DNA of 21,521 nucleotides from Baffinella frigidus (GCA_026770585.1 MU646860.1:55754-77274), one strand, 5' to 3'; positions 7,596 to 14,583 are shown, counted from the stretch's first letter. A program made the numbers and translations. Notes: generated by a model not told the origin, from the letters alone.

Positions 7596-7723
7596 AAATT
7601 TGTCCAAGTGCATCAACCCAGTCTGTTTCCGGGGAGGGGGGGGGGGGGTTAATGCGGAGACAGGTTTTAATTTAACACACCGTTTTGGGCTATCTTGAGG
7701 GTGAAATTTGCTTTCTTAGCCTC

Positions 7724-7844
7724 TACATGGCTACCTCGCTCATAAGAAACTGCCCTCCCCCTGGGACCACCACAGGGCCATAGGCATAGGCCTACTGTAG
7801 GGTCCTAGGGGGTGGCACTTTCTTATGCGCGAGGTACCCCTCTA
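7724..7844 (-). mobile_element. family A element with 11-bp flanking repeats
   Basis: Left end reads TACATGGCTACC rather than TACAGGGGTACC. CCTCTACATGG is present at 7720-7730 and 7839-7849, so the outermost bases of the element coincide with a direct repeat. Confidence 0.8.
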
Positions 7845-7964
7845 CATGGTTTCGCCGTGGCACACGCCCAACACTTTGATAGCCTGTCGGCGCGAATTTG
7901 TGAAAGTGCATCAACCCGGTCTGTTCCAGGGGGGACAGGGGTTACACGATGTTTCCTTTTATTG

Positions 7965-7990
7965 TACAGGGGTACCTCGCTGATAAGAGG
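7965..7990. repeat. family A left-arm fragment
   Basis: TACAGGGGTACCTCGCTGATAAG with no partner arm. It is the last copy before an 11-kb stretch without family A. Confidence 0.6.
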
Positions 7991-8083
7991 ATCAAATCGG
8001 GGGAAGGAAACCGCGCGGGGAGGAACTGACCTGGTATATATATGGTATATATGGTATGTTGGACGAATGTACCGTATATATAC

Positions 8084-8198
8084 TGGCGGATTCGGGGTGG
8101 CAAACGACCTGGTAGGCTTTCTGGTCATCCCAGTCGTAACGCCGCGCGGCATACGCCGGGTCCAGCTTCATCAGCTCATCATCGATCTCGTCGATCAA
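8084..8198 (-). CDS. exon of unknown protein (LIDEIDDELMKLDP)
   Basis: The minus frame reads LIDEIDDELMKLDPAYAARR followed by YDWDDQKAYQVVCHPESAS, balanced composition unlike the surrounding repeat translations. Upstream in the same orientation is CCTCTAACAG, a good acceptor; downstream is CCA|GTATAT, a possible donor, after which the sequence becomes TATATGG repeats. Acidic at its start; no family recognised. About 38 codons, internal exon, coding strength moderate. Confidence 0.55.
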
Positions 8199-8278
8199 CT
8201 GTTAGAGGCGATGGGGTTCAGGGTTCAGCACTCATGCCGGTCAGCAGCAATAATTCCGACACGTCAGCGATGACACAC

Positions 8279-8468
8279 CCACTCGAGAATGCTGTAGGAT
8301 CCTATTTAAATGTGGGGTTGTAAATATTTGTACCATGATAAGGTGTTCCAACCTCGTAACCGGCCTAACCAGGGCTTCAGTGGCTCCAAGGGCAATGAAA
8401 GTTACTACACAAGTGCTACATATAAAATTATCTTGGTTTTAAATAGGCCCCTCTGCGTTCTCGTGTGG
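8279..8468 (+). mobile_element. family H element, ~190 bp (copy 1)
   Basis: Imperfect terminal inverted repeats CCACTCGAGAATGC..CCTATTTAAA and TTTAAATAGG..TTCTCGTGTGG. Nearly identical to 19218-19407 along its whole length, including GGGGTTGTAAATATTTGTAC and GAAAGTTACTACACAA. The inner TTACTACACAA resembles the middle of families D and E. Confidence 0.85.
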
Positions 8469-8573
8469 ACAGCGCATATTCTTGAACATTCTCGAACATT
8501 CTGGAACATTCTGGAACATCCACACAGAGGGATTCGAAGGTTTTTTTTGTAGGATGTTGACCAATAATCGGTA

Positions 8574-8632
8574 GGATATCCGTAGGACCAGCCTATGTCC
8601 CTACGGTAATGCCTACCGTAGGGTCCTACGGA
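8574..8632. repeat. hairpin with family B-like core
   Basis: ATCCGTAGGACC and GGTCCTACGGAT pair across a core CCCTACGGTAATGCCTACCGTAGGG. The wording is shared with the middles of families A and B. Confidence 0.65.
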
Positions 8633-8691
8633 TCATTCACTTGTGGGTTACTCACGAAGTTGCCGTCACTGCCGAGAAGCTCGCTGACCAT

Positions 8692-8890
8692 GTCAACTCG
8701 AGAATAGTCTGTCAACCCAAGCATCAACTTAAGAATAGTCCGTGAACCCGAGCGTCAACTTAAGAATAGTCCGTCAACCTGAGCGAGGAGGGGGTTAGGG
8801 AGACCTCTCAGGTTGACAGACTATTCTCAAGTTGACATCATGCTGGGGTCGCGGTACAAATATGTCAACTTTTGAGCGCAAAGGCGGGGT
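8692..8890 (-). repeat. rearranged family C copy with 31-bp tandem units
   Basis: Three 31-base units at 8692, 8723 and 8754 (TCAACTTAAGAATAGTCCGT type) are followed by an inverted unit at 8809-8836, then GCGGTACAAATATGTCAACTT, which is family C in reverse. Bases 8891-9105 after it hold no recognised gene. Confidence 0.7.
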
Positions 8891-9104
8891 TAATCAGCAG
8901 TAATCCGCGGACGGACTCCGTCCGCTTTGTACCAGGAATAATAGAAAGACACAGTCGATTTGAGGTGCAGGGTATCGTCGCGTGGGGGTTAGGGAGACCT
9001 CGGGGTCTGCGAGAGCGAGCTTCTCGTGCTCCTCATCCTCCATCCCAACCTGCGGAAGGCGGGGGAGAGGCTTTAGGAGGCCACCCAGGATTGTTTTTTT
9101 TGGG

Positions 9105-9232
9105 GGGGTAATTGATTTAATTAGGATTCATAAGTAAAATTACCTATGCCATGGTAATTTCTCTTATGATTTATCCTATGAAACAATGAAGATGGCTCAA
9201 TTTTCAGCCACGAAATACCCCCCCCAAGGATC
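9105..9232. mobile_element. inverted-repeat element, AT-rich
   Basis: TAGGATTCATAAGTAAAATTACC and GGTAATTTCTCTTATGATTTATCCTA form imperfect arms around TATGCCAT. Poly-G at the left and poly-C at the right (TTGGGGGGGTA and ACCCCCCCCAA) extend the pairing. Single copy here. Confidence 0.6.
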
Positions 9233-9310
9233 TTGCGTGGGAGCGACCGAGGTTCGGGGTTCGAGTTTAGGGTTCAGGGTTTAGGGATTCGGGAGTGTGG
9301 GGGTTTGGGC

Positions 9311-9363
9311 CTTCTCGTCACCGAGTTTGCACATCGGACACATGCACTTTGGCGGCGGGAGCC
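9311..9363 (-). CDS. CPMC exon array, copy 1 (5'-truncated)
   Basis: The minus frame reads LPPPKCMCPMCKLGDEK and then AAG|GCCC, where the other copies have AAG|GTCTCA, so this one has a GC-type or lost donor. The 5' half of the exon is replaced by the TATATTGGC sequence of the neighbouring AT repeat. Confidence 0.6.
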
Positions 9364-9517
9364 AATATACGGTCCATATATGGTACATGGTAAATATACC
9401 ATATATGGTACATGGATACCATATATGGTACATGGTAAATATAACATATGTAAATATACCATATATATTGAATAGTGTACGTATATTGGACGTACATACG
9501 GTGTATTGGGGTGAGAC

Positions 9518-9570
9518 CTTCTCGTCCCCCAGTTTGCACATCGGGCATATGCACTTGGGCGGCGGAAGCC
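9518..9570 (-). CDS. CPMC exon array, copy 2 (5'-truncated)
   Basis: The minus frame LPPPKCICPMCKLGDEK ends at AAG|GTCTCAC, a good donor. The upstream half (AAPKAAKPKP..) is absent, replaced by repeat. Confidence 0.65.
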
Positions 9571-9710
9571 AATACCGTCCATATACCGTATACGGTAAAT
9601 ATACCATACATGGTAAATGGTAAACATACCATACATATGGTATAGTGTATACTATATATATGGAATAGTGTACGTATATTGTCCGCATATACGGTGTATT
9701 GGGGTGAGAC

Positions 9711-9808
9711 CTTTTCGTCCCCGAGTTTGCACATGGGGCATATGCACCTGGGCGGCGCTTCGGGTTTGGGCTCCACGGCCGCCGGGATGGGCTCCGGCTT
9801 CGGCTTGG
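9711..9808 (-). CDS. CPMC exon array, copy 3
   Basis: The minus frame AKPKPEPIPAAVEPKPEAPP then RCICPMCKLGDEK ends at AAG|GTCTCAC. It lacks the first codons of the complete exon and joins the AT palindrome through GCCAAG. It lacks the APP tripeptide that copy 4 has before the Cys motif. Confidence 0.65.
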
Positions 9809-9960
9809 CAATATATGGTATATGGATACCATATATGGTACATGGATACCATATATGGTATATGGATACCATATATGCTACATGGTAAATATACCATACA
9901 TATATGGTAGAGTGTACGTATATTGTCAGTATATACACAGTACGTTGGGGTGGGTGAGAC

Positions 9961-10083
9961 CTTCTCGTCACCGAGTTTGCACATCGGGCATATGCACTTG
10001 GGCGGCGCTGGCGGCGCTTCGGGCTTGGGCTCCACGGCCGCCGGGATGGGCTCCGGCTTGGGCTTCGCTGCCTTCGGCGCCGC
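9961..10083 (-). CDS. CPMC exon array, complete 123-nt exon
   Basis: On the minus strand, GCTAAC..CACAACAG|G precedes and AAG|GTCTCAC follows exactly 41 codons in phase 0: AAPKAAKPKPEPIPAAVEPK, then PEAPPAPPKCICPMCKLGDE and K. The first 27 residues are a Pro/Ala/Lys-rich linker; the end has three Cys in C-x-C-x-x-C spacing, of the kind found in zinc knuckles. A 123-nt phase 0-0 exon can be added or skipped without changing the frame, which suits tandem exon growth. Function unknown; metal binding is inference only. A related CPSC ending is found at 14087-14193. Confidence 0.72.
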
Positions 10084-10098
10084 CTGTTGTGGGTTAGC

Positions 10099-10278
10099 AT
10101 CGTTAGAACCGTATATTAGGCCCATATGAATCGTTAGAAGCGTATGTTAGGCCCATACGAATCGTTAGAACCGTATATTAGGCCCATACGAATCGTTAGA
10201 ATCGTATATTCGGCCCATACGAATCGTTAGAATCGTATATGAAGCCCATACAAAACAATGTTAGGCCCATACAAAACG
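10099..10278. repeat. 31-bp tandem repeat, ~5.5 units
   Basis: Unit ATCGTTAGAACCGTATATTA plus GGCCCATACGA; starts at 10099, 10130, 10161, 10192 and 10223, with a decayed last unit. On the minus strand each unit contains a CTAAC motif, the branch-like sequence used before the neighbouring exons. Confidence 0.9.
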
Positions 10279-10346
10279 CTTCCGTTTTGACCTCCACGAC
10301 CATCGGGATGGGCTCTGGCTTGGGCTTCGCGGCCTTGGGTGCCGCC
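10272..10346 (-). CDS. CPMC exon array, diverged copy 5
   Basis: The minus frame AAPKAAKPKPEPIPMVVEVK is recognisably the same exon, but the expected CAG acceptor reads ACT and the Cys end is lost (EAFCMG follows). Likely a decayed copy. Confidence 0.55.
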
Positions 10347-10390
10347 AGTTGTAACAGAGGGGGCGGTCCGTCAGCATCGTCATACTAATC

Positions 10391-10507
10391 GTCAGCACTA
10401 TAACAGTATTAGTCAGCACTACAATACTAGTAGTCAGCACTATAATAGTATAAGTCAGCACTATAATAGTATTAGTCAGCACTACAATACTATTAGTCAG
10501 CACTACC
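10391..10507. repeat. 21-bp tandem repeat, 5 units
   Basis: Starts at 10391, 10412, 10433, 10454 and 10475; unit GTCAGCACTATAACAGTATT plus A. Being a multiple of three, it is open on the minus strand as a heptapeptide (VLTNTII type). It begins directly at the GTAGTG that follows the AAPKAAKPKP fragment, so it may instead be intronic. Confidence 0.9.
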
Positions 10508-10536
10508 GGCTTCGGTTTGGCTGCCTTGGGCGCTGC
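10507..10536 (-). CDS. CPMC exon array, copy 6 (first ten codons)
   Basis: GCTAAC..CCCTCTACCACAG|G precedes AAPKAAKPKP; the sequence then becomes GTAGTGCTGACT, donor-like and identical to the start of the 21-base repeat unit. Either a 30-nt exon or a truncated copy. Confidence 0.5.
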
Positions 10537-10659
10537 CTGTGGTAGAGGGCGGTCCGTTAGCATCGTTAGCATCGACCAAACCGAGGATGGAGATTGACGC
10601 CATTTCCCTGCAGCCAAGCCTCGATTTCGAGGCGCTGGCCGAAGGAAATGGCCCAGGCA

Positions 10660-10695
10660 GCAGCCTCTATTTGATGCGCTTGCCTTGGGCACCGC
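10660..10695 (-). CDS. CPMC exon array, copy 7 (start only)
   Basis: CTAACAGG..CCCTCTGTTACAACAG|G is followed by AVPKASASNR and a stop. The acceptor region is conserved but the exon body is lost; the outermost copy of the array. Confidence 0.45.
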
Positions 10696-10734
10696 CTGTT
10701 GTAACAGAGGGCGGCCTGTTAGAATCGTTAGCAT

Positions 10735-10935
10735 CGGGTTTGGGGTTCGAGGTTCAGGGTTTGGGTGTTGGGGTTCAGGGTTTGGGGTTTGGGGTTTGGG
10801 TGTTGGGGTTTGGGGTTTGGGGTTCAGGGTTCAGGGTTCAGGGTTCAGGGTTCAGGGTTCAGGGTTCAGGGTTCAGGGTTCAGGGTTCAGGGTTTAGGGT
10901 TTGGGGGGGTTTAGGGTTTAAGCATAGGGTTGGGG
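10735..10935 (+). repeat. interstitial TTTAGGG-like array
   Basis: GGGTTTG units, then an unusually uniform run of about 12 GGGTTCA heptamers (10819-10892). The homogeneity of the GGGTTCA run suggests recent local expansion. 10936-11095 mixes short reversed heptamers with a repeated GCGAGCGACGTCTGGCGGAG motif (also near 11180). Confidence 0.85.
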
Positions 10936-11095
10936 GTTTAAAGTTGTACCCGAGAAGCGAGCGACGTCTGGCGGAGCGCTCAAACCCCAAACCCCAAACC
11001 CTCAAGCCCTCTAGCCCCGAACCCTACACCCCACCACCTGGGTGTTCCTTGGAAGTGAGAGTCTAGCGGAGCGGCTCCCCTCCGATTGAAGTGTA

Positions 11096-11320
11096 GTATG
11101 TTCGGTAGTCTTCAGGGTTAAAGGCTTAGGGATTGGGGTTTGGGTTAGGGCTTGGGGTGTAGGGGTGTACATGGGAAGCGAGCGACGTCTGGCGGAGCGG
11201 CTTCCCCCCCTCCGCAGCCGCCTCCGTGCCCTGATTTAGGTTCAGGGTTCAGGGCTGAGGGTTTAGGGTTTAGGGTTTAGGGTTTAGGGTTTAGGGTTTA
11301 GGGCTTAGGGTTTAGGGTGC
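11096..11320 (+). repeat. TTTAGGG array with a canonical run
   Basis: After degenerate units, 11248-11317 contains about nine almost perfect TTTAGGG units, among the most telomere-like stretches of the window in this orientation. Confidence 0.85.
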
Positions 11321-11420
11321 CATTTTCTGCATCCGAGCCCTGAGAGGAGGGTTAAGAGGAGGGTTGGAGCCTTACTTAGCCGCAACGGGATGCAGAAAAT
11401 GGCACCCTAAACCCTAAACC
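11302..11420. repeat. inverted repeat joining opposed telomere-like units
   Basis: Arms of 33 bases (11302-11334 and 11388-11420, about one mismatch): two TTTAGGG units followed by TGCCATTTTCTGCATCC, and the exact complement. The loop (53 bases) has GAGGAGGGTTAAGAGGAGGG. Confidence 0.85.
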
Positions 11421-11540
11421 GCATTCGTGTGTGTGTTCAAGCAAATGGTCTGTGTGCTAGTGCTAGTCAGGCCTAGCACTCGGGGTGCGGGAGGGGTGTG
11501 GGAGGGGCGGGTAGTGGGGGTGGGTCCCGGAGGCAGCAGC

Positions 11541-11666
11541 AGTCTTGTGTGTGTCTTCCCTCCTAGGAGGGAGGGATGGAAGGAGGGAGGGAGGGAGGGA
11601 GGGGAGGAGGGAAGGAGGGATGGAGGGATGGAGGGATGGAGGGAGGGAGGGACGGATGGAATGAGG
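11541..11666. repeat. GGGA/GGAT microsatellite
   Basis: GGAGGGAGGGAGG and GGATGGAGGGATGG units with few interruptions; a polypurine tract. Confidence 0.85.
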
Positions 11667-11678
11667 GAAGGAGTCCAC

Positions 11679-11729
11679 CTGGACAGACAAAAGCCGGCGC
11701 GACGCGGAGATCCCCGCAAGGCCCGCGAG
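11679..11729 (-). CDS. possible 51-nt exon, copy a (LAGLAGISASRRLLSVQ)
   Basis: The minus frame of 17 codons lies between GGTCAG| and CAG|GTGGAC. The second copy at 11857-11907 differs at three bases, all at synonymous third positions in this frame. The plus frame (TDKSRRDAEIPARPAS) is also open, and the same differences are synonymous there too, so strand is not certain; splice motifs favour minus. Confidence 0.4.
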
Positions 11730-11777
11730 CTGACCCTAACCCCTGAACCCGAAAACCTAGACCCTACGAGTACTAAG

Positions 11778-11842
11778 TAGAAAGAAGAAGAAGGAGAAGA
11801 AGAAGAAGAAGAAGAAGAAGAAGAAGAAAGAAGAAGAAGAAG
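11778..11842. repeat. GAA microsatellite
   Basis: About twenty AAG/GAA triplets with two interruptions, directly beside the duplicated exon-like block. Confidence 0.9.
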
Positions 11843-11856
11843 GTTATGAGGCGCAC

Positions 11857-11986
11857 CTGGACAGACAAGAGCCGGCGCGACGCAGAGATCCCCGCCAGGC
11901 CCGCGAGCTTACCCCAGAGGGGTGTGCCCTGCTGCACGCCTCCCATGGTGGTGGTGAGGGACGAGTACTGCGGACCGCCTCCACCC
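11857..11986 (-). CDS. exon-like block, GGGGPQYSSLTTTMGG plus LAGLAGISASRR
   Basis: On the minus strand a pyrimidine-rich ACCCCCACCGCAG|G precedes GGGGPQYSSLTTTMGGVQQG and TPLWG up to a GTAAGC donor at 11912. CTCTTGTCTGTCCAG at 11857-11871 would make a fitting 3' end for a 56-nt intron; alternatively, 11857-11907 is itself the 51-nt exon copy b. The two readings exclude each other. The plus strand also has a 54-codon frame from ATG 11846 (MRRTWTDKSRR.., VVVRDEYCGPPPP). Related blocks lie at 12113-12163 and 12516-12576. No family recognised. Confidence 0.45.
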
Positions 11987-11999
11987 CTGCGGTGGGGGT

Positions 12000-12470
12000 T
12001 GGGGGTTTGAGGTGGTTCTGCTAAGGGTTGATCGTTGTGGGTTTAGGGTGTAGGAAGGTTCGGGTTTCGGGTTTAGTTCGGGGTGTAGGGTGTAAGGTCC
12101 AGGGTTCTCCTATGGAGGTTGTGAGGGACGAGTACTGCGGCCCGCCTCCACCCCTGGTGTCCAGAAGTAGGATTTAGGTTTCAGGGTGGAGGGTGGCGTT
12201 ACAGTGGAGGGTGGAGGGTGGAGGGTTCAGGGGTCAGTGTTCAGGGGTGAGGAGGTGGGGATTAGAGTTAACAGTTTAGGGTGGAGGGTGAAGGGTGGCG
12301 GGTTCAGGGTTCAGGGGTTAGGAGGTGGAGATGAGAGTTACAGTTTAGGGTTGAGGGTGGCGGGTGTCGGGTTCAAGGGTTAGGAGGTGGGGGGCGGGGA
12401 TCAGAGTCTAGGTGGGGGGTGGGGATCAGAGTTTAGGAGCACGGGTTTTTGGCTCCGCCCCTAAGTGGGG
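12000..12470 (+). repeat. degenerate TTTAGGG/GGTGGAGGG repeat region
   Basis: GGGTTTAG variants change into GGTGGAGGGTTCAGG units with internal ~60-70-base repetition (GGGTTCAGGGGT.AGGAGGTGG three times between 12227 and 12400). A broken copy of the GGGGPQYSS block (12113-12163) is embedded, with ACACCAG|G before it on the minus strand. Confidence 0.75.
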
Positions 12471-12515
12471 GGTTAGGGTGTTAGGGTGTGAGGTGGTGCT
12501 GCGTAGGGTTGCCCT

Positions 12516-12576
12516 GCTGCACACCTCCCATGGTGGTGGTGAGGGACGAGTACTGCGACCCGCCTCCACCCCTGCG
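12516..12576 (-). CDS. exon-like block copy c (GGGGSQYSSLTTTMGG)
   Basis: Same block as at 11945-11986; acceptor CCCCCACCGCAG|G on the minus strand. One replacement (Pro to Ser before QYSS). The reading continues into CAACCCTACGCAGC, with no clear donor. Confidence 0.4.
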
Positions 12577-12748
12577 GTGGGGGTTGGGGGTTAGGGCTTG
12601 GGGGTTCGGTTTAGTATGTAGGGTGTGCGGGCAAGTGCCCGTGTGTCCCCGAGGCTACACAAAAAACTACTCGCTCCTACAGAGGCTTCCGACGTACTTC
12701 CGGTTTCTCACAGGGCCTACCAAAGTCCTTCGGGTTTGGAAATTTTAC

Positions 12749-13155
12749 CAAGTGACGGCGTTGGAGGCGTGTGCGGGGAAGTGCTAGTACAGTGGACCTA
12801 CCCTAGCACATACCCTTCGGGGCCGGACTAATTGAGTATATGTGGAGGGTAGGTATGCGTTATGGTGTCCACCCTTCAGGCATACTTCCTTGCAGGGGGA
12901 AATCGGGGGCCGGCCGAAGGAGTATGTGTGGAGGGTAAGTATGTGTTACGGTAGCCTGTGTTAGGGTAGGTGGACTGTAGGTCCCTGAGGCTACCGCTCA
13001 CCCTACACGCTCCTCCAAGAGCGTAAACCCTACACATCTCAACACCTAAACCCTAAACCCCTACAGCACGCTCCTACAGGGCCTACCGAAGTCCTTCGGG
13101 TTTGGGGGTGTTACCAAATGACGGCGTTGGGAGGCGTGCGCGGGGAAGTGCCCGT
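12749..13155 (-). pseudogene. two partial copies of the GHFPAHASNAVT exon
   Basis: At 12749-12785 and 13115-13155 the minus strand carries CACTTCCCCGC.CACGCCTCC followed by AACGCCGTCA.TTG|GTAA, matching the end of the exon at 13344-13427 including its donor. The upstream halves are missing or frameshifted (the 13115 copy has an extra base). Between them, 12791-12985 is an imperfect inverted repeat (TGGACCTACCCTAGCACATA and its counterpart ending near 12985). Confidence 0.5.
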
Positions 13156-13343
13156 AGGTCCCAGACGCGAGCGAGAAACCCTACACCCTACACCCTCGCC
13201 CCTCGCCCCTCGCCCCGAAACCCCAAACTACCGCTCACCCTACACGCTCCAACAAGAGCCCTACACGGCCTACCGAGGCCCCAACCCCACGAGCCATCTC
13301 TCCCCTGCATCCGGGCGTGTCCCGAAACAAAGCTAGTAAGTAC

Positions 13344-13427
13344 CAAGTGACGGCGTTGGAGGCGTGCGCGGGGAAGTGCCCGTATGTCCCGGACGCGCGC
13401 GAGAACCCCACGGCCAGCGGGTTCACC
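13344..13427 (-). CDS. 84-nt exon of unknown protein (GHFPAHASNAVT)
   Basis: On the minus strand TTCTAAC, 18 bases, then GGCAG|G opens the exon and CACTTG|GTACTTACT closes it. The frame reads VNPLAVGFSRASGTYGHFPA then HASNAVT; total 84 nt with equal phase at both ends, so it too is frame-neutral. The plus strand is open (YQVTALEACAGKCPYVPDAR) but lacks good splice sites. The three related copies all keep the GT just after this point. No family recognised. Confidence 0.55.
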
Positions 13428-13634
13428 CTGCCAGGCCCCCCGAGGTTAGAATGACCGCCGCAGCTCCGCTCAGCACAGATTCCACAGCTGTTTAGTATTT
13501 AGGGTTGCGCTCTTCGCTAGCTGGGTGCTGCAGTATGCCCCCCCCTGCCAGGGGCGAGGTCAGCATACATGGGGGCCATCTATCAATGTCAGAATGGTGA
13601 ATTGGTCGGAGTAGCGTCAGGTGGTGGCAGCCAC

Positions 13635-13860
13635 CACCATATACCATATACCATGTATCATATACCATATACCATATACTATATAACATATACTACATAC
13701 GACCGCGTCTCGGCAGACGGCAGACGTCTGCCGAGACGCGGTCGTATGTAGTATATGTTATATAGTATATGGTATGTGGTATATAGTATATAGTATATAG
13801 TATATAGTATATGGTATATGGTATATAGTGTATAGTGTATAGTGTATAGTATATACTATG
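13635..13860. repeat. very large palindrome, 50-bp perfect arms
   Basis: 13669-13718 and 13726-13775 are exact reverse complements with a 7-base spacer that itself extends the palindrome (GGCAGAC/GTCTGCC). The inner part is GC-rich (GACCGCGTCTCGGCAGAC), the outer part TATA/CATA-rich. Beyond it, TAGTATATAGTATATGG repeats run to 13860. 13905-13928 repeats the inner half (GGCAGACGTCTGCCGAGACG). Confidence 0.9.
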
Positions 13861-14086
13861 TTTGTTAAGAACGTATACGTATACGGGTTTGGTAGATGAA
13901 GGCAGGCAGACGTCTGCCGAGACGCGGTGAGGGTCCAGTGGTTAGGGTTGAGCGTCTAGTGTTTAGGGTTTAGGGTTTACGACTAAAATCTCAGAAAGGA
14001 TGCCACGCGACAAGCTTCGGGTGCAAGGTTTCGGGTTTCAAATCTTCAACGAAACAGGGTTCGGGGTTTCGCGGTGGGGAAATTAC

Positions 14087-14193
14087 TCGCAGTCAGCGAG
14101 GTAGCCGCAGCTAGGGCAGTAGAGCGTCTCAACTGGTTCCGGTGCCGGTGCCGCGGCCTGGGGCGCTGACTGCGAGGCGAGCTGCCGCCCCCC
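14087..14193 (-). CDS. CPSC-ending exon, Pro/Ala-rich linker
   Basis: On the minus strand CGCCATTTTTCCAG|G starts an exon reading GGRQLASQSAPQAAAPAPEP then VETLYCPSCGYLADC. It either terminates at GAG TAA (stop at 14083-14085) or leaves at GA|GTAATT. The plan (Ala/Pro linker, then a C-P-x-C ending) parallels the CPMC exon at 9961-10083, suggesting related exons or convergent linker-plus-knuckle segments. A 35-base piece of its start is duplicated at 14407-14441. Confidence 0.6.
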
Positions 14194-14235
14194 CTGGAAA
14201 AATGGCGTGGACATTGTTAAGGTTCGCATGTTTCG

Positions 14236-14349
14236 GGCGGCGGTAGACACACCTTCCGAACCCGACACACACATGTCCCCGACCCTTGAGGTGTGTCGAG
14301 CGTGCTTGGTAAGGTTTAGCGTGCTTGGTAAGGTTTCCTGCCGAACCCG

Positions 14350-14381
<32 letters not shown>

Positions 14382-14441
14382 TCCCAACCCTCGAGCCGGC
14401 GCCATCGGCGCTGACTGCGAGGCGAGCTGCCGCCCCCCCTG
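14236..14441. repeat. local duplication with CA microsatellite
   Basis: CGAACCCGACACACACATGT..CCC.ACCCT.GAG occurs at 14258 and again at 14342, the second with an expanded (CA)n run at 14351-14378. AGCGTGCTTGGTAAGGTTT is tandemly doubled between. 14407-14441 is an exact 35-base repeat of 14162-14196 (first part of the CPSC exon and its acceptor). Confidence 0.8.
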
Positions 14442-14583
14442 CGATTCGGGTGATTGTTACGGTGTCTTTATTCATTATTTATTTATTTGTGTGTGAGTTT
14501 ATATTTTTTATTTGTTGATCGGTGTATGCAGTCAGGAAAGCACGACCGGCCCCGGGGCCGGGGCTCCCGCCATCAAACCAGAC

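Larger units (their letters stand above)
7261..7946 (+). repeat. three copies of a ~55-bp coding-like block
   Basis: GTCGGCGCGAAT.TGT..AAGTGCATCAACCC.GTCTGTT lies at 7267-7307, at 7439-7624 (split by an element) and at 7886-7924. In one plus frame the first two read VGANLSKCINPVC; the third has a stop after GANL. It may be a duplicated exon, but no splice sites define it and another frame (MLNRRIMEIRKRV upstream of copy 1) is equally open. GGGGGGACAGG(T/G)GTTA follows copies 1 and 3. Confidence 0.5.
9361..9910. repeat. ATGG/CCAT palindromic repeats between CPMC exons
   Basis: Three blocks (about 9364-9500, 9580-9690 and 9808-9935) of CCATATATGGTACATGGATA-type units, each self-complementary, ending in TAGTGTACGTATATTG. 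They occupy the apparent introns between the CPMC exons. They are open in several frames and produce YHIWYP/IYGIH-type shadow peptides. Related sequence lies at 8036-8083 and 13640-13860. Confidence 0.8.

Noticed and set aside
8692-8836. 31-base repeats resembling a CRISPR array
   Set aside because: Units are contiguous with no variable spacers, include an inverted unit, lie within a family C element, and the genome context is eukaryotic. The same applies to 10099-10278.
9281-10125. Long frames rich in YHIWYPCTIYGI
   Set aside because: They arise from AT palindromic repeats between the CPMC exons; the likely exons end at donor sites before these stretches.
10685-11066. Frames rich in GFRVQGSGFRV
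   Set aside because: Same cause: a uniform GGGTTCA array.
11541-11780. 117-codon frame rich in Gly/Glu/Arg
   Set aside because: It is the reading of a GGGA/GGAT microsatellite and is open in several frames on both strands.
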